In this document: positions 23,079 through 35,700 of the stretch, one piece after another
Position numbering within the stretch: the first letter of the stretch is position 1
Layout of the letters: each line of letters starts with the position of its first letter
DNA from: Diploscapter coronatus
Taxonomy: Eukaryota; Nematoda; Chromadorea; Rhabditida; Rhabditidae
Assembly (NCBI GenBank): GCA_964036155.1
Contig: OZ038422.1
Coordinates: 13,787,201 to 13,851,200, forward strand
DNA: 64,000 nt
Direction: 5' to 3'
The notes under the pieces: model-generated
Told to the model about the DNA's origin: nothing
Databases searched by the model: none
What the model saw: the letters and a program-made list of their open reading frames with translations, nothing else
Translations under genes and position numbers: made by a program

Positions 23079-25888
23079 CTTGGCGGAGTGGCGTAGAGGT
23101 AGTGTGATAGGTTTAGTTTTGGCAGGTCAGATCTTACAATCCCGCTTGGTTCACGGTAGAATTACCTGAAATTTTTATTAAAAAAAAAAGCTAATTGCTT
23201 AGATAGTGCTCGTTACGGCGAATAAAGCTACGCAAAAATTTCTGTAAAATATGATGCAAGGATAGAAAAAATAAGGAAGAATTGATTGGGATGAATGTCT
23301 GGCCTCAGGCTATAGAGAAAAAGATGCAGCACATGACGTGAAAAGAGCGAGAAAAGAGCGGCGAAGTGGCTGGCCCTCACTATCGATTTTCCGAATGTCC
23401 GGGAGGAAAAGCTGAGTATTTGAAAAGCTGCCCACTGGGCTAAAAATGAAATTTCGATTTTTATCGGAAAATACTAGTTACTAAGAAATTATCTTTAGAA
23501 AAAATATAACGCTCTTCTATGTGACATATTTACATAGTTGTACCCTAGGATGCTATTTTTCCTAGACCAGAAAATAATGAAAATCAATACTTTGAAGAAA
23601 TAAAGTCAAAATTGAAATGTAAAATCGAAAAATCGACTCCGTGATTAAGAATACAAAGCAATTGGAACAAAGAATGCTGTAAAGAGGCAGAAAGAGTCAT
23701 TGAACTGGTGAAAAAAGATGAGAAAAAAACGAAATGAGAGAAAAATGAGGACCCCAGGCAACGCAGAGACATGCGGGGATTATTCAAGGAAATGCTGATA
23801 AAGGCTGGTCATATAGCTGGGCGAGAAAGATGGGAGGTTGTCAGAGAAAAATGAGGAATATTAGGGAGATGCAGAAAGATTATAGAAAAATAGTTTGAAT
23901 ACGAAAAACGGGTCTAAAAATCACGAAACATATAGCATGAAATATTGAAATAAGACGGAGAAAGTTTAGATTAGGAGAAAAATCCAAAAATGAGAGCATT
24001 TTATCAGTTAGGTACAGCAGCGAAACTTTGATAGCACCCTATTTATATGCCAAAAAGGTTTCAGATTCTCTTAGAAAAATGATAGTTTGTTGATTGGACA
24101 TAAGAGAAATGAATAAAAGATATCAAAATTAACCATCAAGAAAGTTTAAGACATTAAAACTAGACTTTAGACAAAATGTAAGATGAAGAGTCATATTTTT
24201 AGTAATATCTATAAGTATGATCAAAATATAAGATAAATCTCATGATAATAAAATTAAAAGTGGTCACATTAAGACGAAATACATAATTTTGTTTACAGGA
24301 AGTGGTATTTTGAATTTCTTTTTATGTAAAATGTGAAGAATTGGAAAACAAGAAATAGAATAAGAAAAGAGTGCAAAGACTCAGACGTTCTTTCAGTCAA
24401 CAAGAATAATCATCCTTCGGGAAGCATCTTGAGGTATTTGTCGAACTTAGAGTACAAAGGCCACAATGTCTGGTTGACAATTCGAGAAAAATCAACTTCA
24501 GAGTTTGAGCAACTTCAAAGAACTTCGAAATTACATTAAAATTCAAACAACTGACTATAAAAAAAAAACTCCAAATGAAGGAAGTTAATTCCCGAAACTT
24601 CCACAAGAAAGATAATGAACTTCAAAATAATTTAAAATAAAATACGCCTCAAAATTTAAGATACTAAGTTCTATAGCTTCAAGAAAACTTTCTAATAAAT
24701 ATCAAATCAATCTAACACTTCCTCAGATCACCAAATAAAGTCAGAAATCACTTACGCTTTATCATTTTCATCTCTTATTTTCTCACGTTATTTTTTAACA
24801 GTCGTATATTTTCTGCTTCTCTAAACTATCAACTATCACTGCAATGTCATGATTCAATCATATGAACGCGTTTGTCAATGAAAATGTAATTCAGATTCAG
24901 GAAATATGAAAAGTGGAAGTCTTTCAAAATTATATATCATTTTTTCATATTATCTTTCACATATTAACGTTGATTTATTACTTTGTTAATATATTATGAT
25001 AATCGAATATCCTTAAATTCAGAGTACAAAAAGTGGGGCATTTTTCCTTTAATTTCATGAATAATCCATCATATTTTAATTTTTTAACAATATCCTTCGG
25101 TATGAAAATTGATGACTTTAAATTTCGTCCACCATATATAAAATTCGTTTCAAGTGCCTTTTCTTTTGTTCGTGACTTTATTTCTTTTCGCCATGCTGTC
25201 TGTAGTTTCGAATAATATGTTTGTTCATCAAACTAACTAGAACCGTGCCATTACTGAAATTCAGCGTCTTTACTTTTACACAATAATCAATCTTCATTTA
25301 TCATGATAATACATACAAAAAATGAGCAGAACGCGATTTTTTTACATTGAAGTTATGCTCACAAGACTTTCTAATGCTTCTTTTTTCTTAAGCTACGAAA
25401 TTTTGATTTCTCGAAAACTCTTCCGATAAAAATTGATAATTCGTGATAAAAACGACTGATAATTGTGTCTCGATCTTAATTTTCGTCGATATTTGAAAGG
25501 CCTTGTCCGGGCCCGTCTTATCACGTAAAATTCAAACCAAATGCGTCAATTTCAAGCCACAGAATGTGTACTTTGATACATTTATTATCGATTATAACGC
25601 AATATTCAAAAATAACAAACCAAGTATCATCGTAGCATAAAGATATTATATTTTATCATGATATTACACAATGACAACATTCATACCCTTTCAGAAGTAA
25701 TGATATCATTAGTACAGGTAGAGTTAAGTTAGGTATTTACAGAATAATTTGTGAAAGTGAATTGAAAATAAATACCATCATAAAATATGAAATAATTAAA
25801 GTAAAGTACACTCACATAATTATTTTAATTTTACGATAATATTATTTTCCAAACATTTGTTAAAATACAAAACTTTTAAAATGCAAAA
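23079..25888. other. Intergenic region upstream of the GDE1-like gene
   Basis: This is purine-rich near 23200-24200 and very AT-rich after that. Short open frames (minus 23584-23787, plus 24333-24539, plus 25033-25215) have no domain or splice support. No RNA gene or repeat recognised. The promoter of the GDE1-like gene should be in the right-hand flank of 23079. Confidence 0.5.
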
Positions 25889-27808
25889 TTAAGTGTCAAA
25901 GGCTCTGAAAGAGTCATTAAATCGCTCTATGAATTCCGCTGACATTCCGATGCATCGAATTTGAAACTGAGTGTCGGCTATGTGGGGCTTTCTAAATTAA
26001 TTATATTTCTTAATTAGCCGATTCTGATTGTTATTACTAAATATTCTAGTTTGCATCTAGAAAGCCATGAAACATACTTACGAAAATGATGTGTATTTTT
26101 AAAAGTGATTTTTACTAAATTAAGTTCATTTTGCTGTTTTATCACTCTATCATAGCTCTAAAACTATCCATGATTCTAGAAAATCGTGAAACTTAATGAA
26201 CAAATATTATCTACTTCATAATATTATTAATACTCGTTATTCATTTACACAAAACTTCTAATTCAAGAGTGTTATGGCTAACATCATTCAATATCTACTT
26301 CATGTCACAGCAAAAATTAGTATATTCAAATGACCTTATCAGAATAGCCCTTCTTATTTGACTTATCCTGTATTTAAAAATATTTAGATAAAAATTATTC
26401 TTTGTAAAAAAAACTCACTTCCTCGGCCTCTTGATACTGTCGATCCTGGCGAATTCGTTTTCGATTTTCTCCCTATTCAGCGAATCGCGATGCGGTGATG
26501 ATTCGCTATAGGGAAACACCTATAAACTGTACATCGATTCAAATTGTATCAAAATCAAATATTCCCAATTTACTAATTTTATAATCTCATATTTTTATTA
26601 TATTATATCAATTTTAGTATCAAAATATTCGGCATGCTTCATGGATCAATTTGATACTAAGTTTAATCTATTGTGCTTTATCTTTAAGGCCGAAAATCAA
26701 TTGAAATTTAGAGCCATAAAATTAGCATTAAAGCGGATTTACGTATGTCTTACCAACAAACTACTACTTCCGCGCTCCAGCGATAATCGGAGTTGCTCGT
26801 TTCGCCACGATTCGCCTATTGGCACCCATTCGACTTCGGCAGAGTTTCTGGAAACAAAATATTTTAATCCCCAATTAATTGAAATAATATATGAATAAAT
26901 ACGATACTAATGACAACGTTTCTTAGGGCTATTACGTCTCAAAATTTTAATTTAATTATGATAAAAATTGAAACCTATAGTGTTTTAATGGCTTCGAATG
27001 CAAATGATCTAACCTCGGGGTGACTTTCAGATTCTTCTCCTCCTCTTCTTCTGATTCCGAATCCAATATGCTTGTACAAGCGGGAGCAGTGTGAATCACA
27101 TGTGCACTCCGCATTGTGCCGTCGCCGTATTCAGAAAGAACGTCACGGTAGTACGAGGCTTCCATCGAGTATTGAATTGCCTGCAATTGATTTGAACTCT
27201 TTGAATATGGTATAAGCTAAGCGATATTTTAGTAAATTTTCAATTATTCTGGCAAAACCTTGAAACATATTTAAAAATAAATACCAACATCGTGAAACGA
27301 TAAGGAAGCTTTTATGATACTTCTCTCGTAGTAAATAGTACAGCGAACGAATAAAAGATTTTAATTAATTAATTTAATTGCGCTAAATTTTGTACATGAA
27401 ATTTCACTGACCTGTATCAAATACGGTATTCCCCTTATGTTTTTCATAATTGCTTCGGTTGTATCTGGGGTTATTGCAGCTTCTTTTTCGAGTTCAGCAT
27501 GTTTCCACCTTCTTTTTACAACGGTAATTGGTTTTTGGAGCATCTTAAATCTAGTATTTGAGGAAAACCCAGGCAAATGTAAACAATTTTATGATACATA
27601 GTTTATAAAGTACTATTTTATAATATTTAACCAGTGATGGTATCTGGTTAGTGGTATGTAAATATAGCCAAAATAAAGCTATTTAAATATTTTTAAAATT
27701 TACCTTAGGCCTGATTAACCAAACGATAGCAAAAACCATCATTCCAACTAAACCTAAGGCGGTGAAAATTAGTGAAATCATCAATAATTGTTCGTGCAAG
27801 ATACCCAT
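25889..27808 (-). CDS. Single-pass membrane protein of unknown function, 233 residues, 6 exons
   Basis: Exons 27704-27808, 27412-27543, 27014-27180, 26754-26847, 26419-26519 and 25889-25991 join in phase. The ATG at 27808 lies 8 nt behind an acceptor AAATTTAG, suggesting trans-splicing. Residues about 9-32 (LMISLIFTALGLVGMMVFAI and on) form one transmembrane helix, followed by a basic stretch KRRWK, so the long C-terminal part is probably cytoplasmic. It contains an acidic run SESEEEEE near residue 121, then EVEWVPIGESW and SIKRPRKK. Exon 2 uses an unusual acceptor, TTTAAG, directly before an in-frame ATG. I do not recognise the family; composition suggests a disordered tail with possible trafficking or phosphorylation motifs. 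Confidence 0.75.
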
Positions 27809-30800
27809 GATAAGACCTAAATTTAAATTAATTTGACAAAAATGATATGTATGACTTAAATATTACCCATTACGAATAAGGATAGATTGAATATGGCTAG
27901 TATTATCGCTATATGCCTTAAGAAGCACATATTTAGGAAGTATTTAGACGACCAAATTTCTTAGTTTCAATGTTTTTGAAGCTCTGAAACGGAAGTCATT
28001 ATTTTTGCAGGAATGTTCAATATTTTAGTTAAAGGCCGAATTCGATAATAATGAGAGCAATTATAATGACATATTCAGTATGAAACATGGAAAAATAACG
28101 TTCACATTATTTTAAGACTGAAAGATCAACATATAGGCTAAAATAACTATTTTAAGGTATAAATTTCTCGTAAATCATTATATCTTTGTCTGAAATTAGA
28201 TATAAATATATCAAATATCTTCCTTATTTGCAAGGGATGCTCATTTTTGACACTAACGAGGAAATAAATTTAGGTTCGAATAGATGTTTGGCTTAGATAT
28301 CAAAAACGTTATAGGACAAGAAGTAACTCCGTAAAAATGGAAGTACGTAATTTGATGTGAGCCTGTGAATTGAAGCGTTACGTCGATTTCCCTTTTGAGG
28401 AAGGATAAGCAAAGTACAACGTTAATGAGCAGACACAAAACTTGAAATCAGCTAGAATGTTGGTTGAAATACGTTATAAGAAAATAGACGTCAAAATGAA
28501 TATTTCAGTTCATATTACGAATGGCCCTTTAATAGGATTGTTATAATGTGAAAAATGGATGAAGCTCATAAGGATGACGTAAAATCGATAAAAAAAAACC
28601 TATTGGATATTTCTTCAACAAAGGGTTATTCATTGTAGCAATAATTGTTAATTAATTATATAAATTACTAGTTAGCTCAAATATATGTCTAAAAAAAGAA
28701 TCAATGATGTATGCCCAGCTGAGTTTCTAGCTTCCTTGCCTATCCTTGAGCATATATGGCTAAATAAAGCAAGTGGCTTCTTGAGCCATTCGGTTGCCAA
28801 ATCGAATCAACACTTACATGTGGCTTGGCTCGGTGGGAGGAAACGGCAAATATTGTGGTGAGAATAATTAGAAATTAAGTGAAAGCGACAAAAACATACA
28901 AATACGCGCTTTCTCACATTGAATATTTGAGAAGATGGAGTGAGATGGGAGTATCTTTTGGATATATGGATATAGGGGGATATGTAGTGGATGTAGGACG
29001 ACATAATATGGCATATATCATATATTGATTCAAATAAATTTTTATAAAAAAAAAACATCAGTATGCGTAAGACATAAACTTATAGTGCTTGTTGCAAAAT
29101 TATAAACGTAATGAAAACATCTTGTTATTTAGTTCTGCATACGAATATGATAATTATATTCCAAAATATTTTAAAAACAAATTAAAAATTTTTGCCACAT
29201 AGAACTTGCAACTTTTTCGAGATTTTCGCTTTGTTGCATAGATAAGATATTCCGCCGCGCGAAAAAAGATGGTAAATACATCCTAGTCTGCACACGGATA
29301 AAGTAAACACATTTACCATTTTAAAATAAAATATTCTTTGGAAGAAACCTTTGGTTTTCCAAAGAATACATAACTTCCCCTGAATCGAACGAATGAAATG
29401 TGCTAACGTGAAAATGAAAGGGTGCTTTCCAATTTTCCTAGACACGGGTCCCGCTTGAGCCAATTTTAAGGCAATTTTGCAGGCTTAGGGCAGGGTCTTA
29501 ATGAGCCAATTAGATACAGATTAGCAATTTAGGGGTGAAATTCAAGAGGAATAAATCTTTTGGTAAATAAATAAGTTGAGAAGTCAGTAGGATTCTCTTT
29601 CAAAAAGAAAATGAATATCAGAGTATTTTCTAAATATAAGGAAAAATAGCAAAAACATAAGATGAATATTAGGTTAGAGTAGGGCCTGCAAGTGATTCTC
29701 CGAAATTAAGGGTTCCGTTTCAAAACCTACACCACTGAATCAAACTAGCTCTGGGAAAAGTTGAACAATTTTTCCTCCATAAAGTGGACGGAGCTTGCGG
29801 CTTCTAAATTAGAGTTAGTGTTTTCTAAAAAAAAATGATATTCAAAATAATTTATTAATAAAATTAACAAAGTATGTATTTAGGCTCGGGTTTTGTCTTT
29901 TCACCCTCACTCCGAAATCCAATTTTATCGCGTCTTTTGGGAAAAGTTTTCGAGCACTTTCAAGCTGTTAAACGAGTTAATCCATTTCGTTTATTTAGTT
30001 GATTCGATTAAATGGAGAGTCTTCTTTAGGACTCTTTATGATTTCGTTTAAATGAGACGTGAACATTCTCGGTACATGGATTTTCGAAAATAAAAAAGTC
30101 AATATTTTGAAAAATGAAGTTAATTTGAAATGTAATGTCTAGCAGGAAGTTATTAAAAATAGGTTTAAGATGATCCTGAGATATTTTGAAGCTCTTATAG
30201 CATTATAAATATTGCAGTTTAGAATTGTAAAATAATATTGGTGATTAAGTTAAAAATGCTAGTATCTAGGTTTTTTTTTTTTAAATTTAAAACCGAAGCA
30301 GATAGCTAGTTTTCCAAAAACATATCTCAAAAATAGCATAAACATAAAATATTCAATATCTACGCTCAAATAAATTTTGGCTTGTCTACCTAAAACAAAA
30401 AGAGGAGAGTTTTTGGATTCGAAAATTGAGGAACAAAATTTCGGAAGCATGTGATGAAACTTTGCACGCAATTCTGGATTTTGGATTCGAATAATGTAAA
30501 CCAACATTCTTCTCTCAAAGAACGGATTAAATAAATCCAGGACAAACTATATATTGCATTATACTAGAAAGACGTATAAAAGAATAGCATATAGAAAATT
30601 CCATAAATTTAGTTTTATGCGGCATTTTTATGAAACATAACGTAGCATGCACACACTTTTATTTGCGTTTTCTTGCAAGATCTATGAAGACAGAGTAAGT
30701 ATCCTTAATTATTACTATGATTAGAGACGCAGAGATGCCTATAATTGGCAATATTTCATGATATGATGAAATATAAGGGCAAAAAAATGGCTATTATAAA

Positions 30801-32706
30801 AGCTGATGAATTCAGATTTCAAATACTTCATTAGGAATATTCAGAGATTTGTGAAGACCTCCTAATAACATGAAGAAGTAAGTCTAGAAGTTATGATCTA
30901 TGAAGCATGATTTGGCTAGGAAAATTTTAGCCTGATTGAGAAAAATGCAGAATATTTTAAAATGTGGCTAGATTCGAAGAAATCTACTAAATCTCAAAAT
31001 TTTGCACTTCAATTTAAAAAAAATCTACTTTATCTGAATCGGCCAAATTTAAATTACCAAAGATTCTTCAAAAGTTTTACTTGAAAGGCGAAAGCTCCCA
31101 AAATTTCATTAGTTCACTTTTCAATGTTAAAACTTCCTGAAAAAATCTAAAGCTAAAAGTTGCAAGAGTTAAATTCTCTCTAGATTTCAGTATCCTCTCT
31201 AATAAGAAAATAGTGTTGGATATTTCGATATCCTAAAGAGTCAGAGTGCTGTCAACAGGCATTCCTCGACAAGCAGCGGCGATGTATTTCGTTGGAAAGC
31301 GATATAGGCCGATAGAAAAATATAGATGCTTTTCACAAGCCAATGCCAATTACATCGATGCGAGCAGAGGGGCCGTGCGTCTAATTGATGCCGAGGCAAA
31401 ATGCGATACAAATTGAAAAGAGAGATAGAGCTTTTTGGCAACTTGGAAACCTCAGGCTATGCGAAATAGTGTGAGAAAAGACTCGCTTTCCCTACCCTTA
31501 CCCTATTTCACATGGCTTAAGGGCTTGAGGTTTCCAAATAGCCGAACTTTTTTTGCAAGTTTTAGAAAACATTGTTGAAGTTTACGGAACTTTCTGAAAT
31601 CGAAAATAGCACCATGCTTCTAAGTATATGTAAAGAAGAAGATCGATGTAATGGACGAAAATTTCTAACATATGATGAAGCATTGTGGATAAAGACAAGT
31701 TGCGATACTACAATACCAGCACTCGAATAAAATACCTTTTAGAAAATTCTAAATTTTATAAAATGGAGCAGTTGACAAAGTTGAAGATCATAAAATTTCA
31801 TTATTGGAAGTGTGAATAGGCGTCGAAAGTTAAATGCTAAAATAAAGAATTTAAAATTGAGAGATTAAAAAATCAGAAAATCCTAGATATAAAAGGGTGC
31901 TTCAGCAATCAGCACTAACTTTTCCCTTCTATTTTTAATCTCTCCATATCCTATGATATTTCGCCTAATTTTTAACCGCATTTTCACCTCTCTTGGGAAG
32001 GTTCATTCGAGCTTTATGCGACAGATATAAAGGACTTTCTCATGAAAGCAGGGAAAATGTGCTAACTTCAAAATATGAAAGTAGAGCTTTATTTACACTT
32101 TTAGAAGTGGAAGAATAAAAATATTTAGTTTTGAATACCAAAATAAGAATCATCAAAGCAAATGCGAGCAAATTTTTGAAAAAAGTACAATAAATTCAGA
32201 AGAAAAATAAAAATTCCTTTTCCATTCGAAAATTCATTAAGTCTGACGAACATTCAACACATTCATGTTTCTGGACTTGACAGATAGTTTACAATTTAGT
32301 TCTAGACCTGAAATATGCTTGACATGAATCACCATCCTTAACTATACAAAAATTTATTAATATATCGTAACTACCGATAACTAATTATTTGATTCAAAAA
32401 TACAATAATAAGGCAATGCACGCGTATCCCTGATGGTGAGATTTCTAGATGATAGGTCAAATTCGATTAAAAATCAAATGTTGACGCAGAGATAGAAAAA
32501 AGAACTTCTGTTTAAAAATAAACATACTCAACGATTTAATGAAAATCAAGATAAATTTGAACGGCGACATTTGAGGTTATGCTACAACTATTCACACTTT
32601 TGGTTTGTTAATTCAAAAGATATTGAAGAAAATCGTTTCTGTCAATGGTATCAAATTTGAGAACCTAATATAATTTATCAAATTGAAAAAATAAGAAAAA
32701 TGAACT
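27809..32706. other. 4.9-kb gene-poor region
   Basis: The region is AT-rich between two minus-strand genes. Open frames at minus 28807-29058, 29182-29463 and 30259-30507 lack domains and splice context. One imperfect inverted repeat is listed at 31441-31540. Nothing else supportable was seen on either strand. Confidence 0.5.
31441..31540. repeat. Imperfect inverted repeat (about 100 nt)
   Basis: The left arm TTGGAAACCTCAGGCTATG and CGAAATAG are matched inversely by CTATTTCACATGGC and GAGGTTTCCAAATAG on the right. Probably a decayed foldback element. Confidence 0.5.
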
Positions 32707-35700
32707 TTATCCCTGCGCTCTGACCAATTCATTGATCTCGAATTGTTCTTCAGGTTGATTTTCGAATATCATCGTGCCCCATTGGTGCAGCAATCTTTCG
32801 ACCAAACCTCTTGCATTGGGATTAGCCGACGACATGAAAGCGGTGTGACCTCCGTGAGAGGTAATTATTGACAGGACATTCGGGGACTGTGAAATCTCAT
32901 CCAAGGGGATTGCTAAATTGGGAATGTAATTATTCTTGTGTATGTGTTCGCCTAATAAACTGTTCATTAAAATTTAACACATGGCTATTTTATTTCATGA
33001 GACATTTTTTTCTCGTTAATTAAAATCGATTGAATAATTTTTGCTAACCCGTGTAGGTTCATAGCATGTTTCATGGTATTTCAAATATTCTCTAATTATT
33101 CTAATGGTACTGGCCCTAGGTTATGACTGTATATTAAAAGGAATTACATTCAATTGGACTGAAACAGTCGTCGATCGAATTTAAAGCTACGATAGGTACT
33201 TGAATTTTGTCGACCTGAAAGTTTAATGTAAGAATAAGATAAACTATTTACTCCCACACAACCTGGACTCACTAGAAACGCGCTCCAATGAACATTTATT
33301 TTATCACTGGAGCGCGATTCTACGAGGTTCAGGCTTAATGGTTGCTTAAAAATTGCCTACCTTCGGATGCAACGCGGCGTCATGGAAGTAGTCATCGATT
33401 TTCGGATATCCAAACAGCGGACAGACGAACGCAGTGTCGAATTCGCGGACTGTTTTTGCCGACAGAACCTTCTCGAAATCGACGATGTCTTCGAACAACG
33501 ATCGGTACGGTTTGACGATGTTGATTAGATTATTGACGAGGAAGCGGTTGAAGATCAGACGGGGGAAGAAACGCTAAAAACGAACACATTAACTCTCGAA
33601 AATATAAATTACCGAAAATTTTGAAATAAACATTTATTTTCGATTATTTGATGATTTTTTCTCCAAATTGAAACGCAACGCTCAAAAGAATATTTCAGTT
33701 GATGCTCAAATAACAATAACATTTTGAAGCATATTCATTTTTGACAAAAAAAAATCCCATGAAAACATTTTCAATATTCATTCCAGCCAATATTTTGTTG
33801 CTTATCTAGATTTTCCTCCAACGCTTTACGCGTTTACGACGTACCTCGATGGATTCAGACGCGTCGAATGGGTCCCACGGTGAGGAGATGATCATCGCGC
33901 CATCGACCTGCGCCTTCTCGCCGTACCTCGACAGGTAGTGCCACAGGATCATTCCGCCCATCGAGAAGCCGCACGCGAGTTTCTTCGAGTTCGGAAAGCG
34001 CTCGTTGATCGTCTTCAGCACGTGCGCGATGTCGTCCGAGTAACACGCATTGTAGGTTCTTTAAAATCGCTGCTTATTCTTCTATGAAATTCTGCTTATA
34101 GGTTGAAAATTAGTGAAAGATGTGTTATTTTAAATGTGATCACTTAGTTTTTGAAACTTATAATTTTACTAACTTCTTATTCTTTAGAGGAACTCCGCCA
34201 AGTCCTCGAGGGTTCACGACGACGGATCGCCAGCCCTGGTCGGCGGCTTCGCAAACCGCATGCAGAATGTAACTAGAGTCGTGGGTGCTTCCTAAAATTT
34301 GTTCATCTTAGAAATTTTTTTGCAGGAAATATCATTGTTCGAACAAGTTCCATGACCAATATCTGTACATGAAGCGTTGACCCTTTAAAGCTTGCACGAT
34401 TTTTGTTCTAATCGAATACCTGTAATTCCAGGCAAGAAGACGACGATCGGTGTATTTTCATTCGTTCCATCCGGGATCATCCAGTCAATGCCCGCACAAC
34501 CACCGTCGGTATATTCGACGATTTCTCTGAACTCGAACTCGATTTTCAGGCACTAAGCTCGGATCTGTACCTGATAAACGGCAAAGAGGGACAGTCGCGA
34601 AGCACCTGACGAACCACCGTCTGCGCAGCGCCGAATGGACACCACCAGCTCGGCTGATAGGCCTGAATGTTGAAAATTTGATCCACTTTTAAAACCTAAT
34701 TGATTGTATCGTAACCCATTATGGGTTGCATAGTTTATTTTGCCGTGAGATTTTGTGAAACATGATCATGCTCAAACTTGAATATTTTTATTTTCGTTTT
34801 TATTAAAGTGAAGGAAGAAATTGCGACTCCGAAACAAACTACAAAAAAGGTATTACGCGATCAATTTACTAAAATCTAATCTGTGTATTTTTTAAAAGAA
34901 TTCTAATCTAATTGACGCAAAGCTTTCTTGTCTCAGTATATATTGAACAGGACATGATATGTTTGAAAGTTTTTCGTGATTCATGAAATATCCTGTTACG
35001 TAATTTTTTCGTCTGCTTCGCAAATTAGATACAAATTTCAGCGTAATTGATATCAAAAATTATCCAATCAGGAACTTTCCTTTCCTATTTACTTTTCATT
35101 CATATGATTTTTCGCATTATCAATTTCTATTCAAAAATCGGAACCCTATCAAAATTATTGACAAGCTTCAAAGTTGATCCGGGATTGTACCCTTGCTGAT
35201 AATGATTATCTATAAGCAAAATAACCGTTATAGTAAAACTCATGTGAACCGCTTTTGTATGAATTATTCTAAAGCACATAAAAATTGATTTTATCACTGA
35301 TAAGGCAACAATAGTCTGACCTTTCTTATGCGTTGAAAAGATAAGAAATCGCAAGTTTCGTGCGTAAAGGTAGATTTTTTCAAAGTTTCTTTTGACATGA
35401 TAAAATATGGACCAAGAAAAATGGACGATATAATTTGAACTATGACTATAAACCTTGGCTATAATCGGATTTAGAACGCGTTATATTGATTTCTTGGAAA
35501 ATCGTATGTGCAAAAATCAAGCTGTCATTACTTAGGACTAAGAATTCGTGATAAGTCGATAAAATAAAGACACAAACCCCGTAAAATTAGAAATTAATTG
35601 ATATTTAAAACAGATTCTCTGTAATATTCGACGATCTCAAGGAAGAGACCGGACCAGAGGCTTAAAATGCGTTTTGAAGGGGTATTTGAGTGTTTTCTAC

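Noticed and set aside
32913..32967. Extension of the last ABHD exon upstream to the ATG-containing frame
   Set aside because: It would insert about 13 residues between FSPIE and IPLDEISQ; the acceptor at 32912 gives a gap-free match to the ABHD1/3 family.
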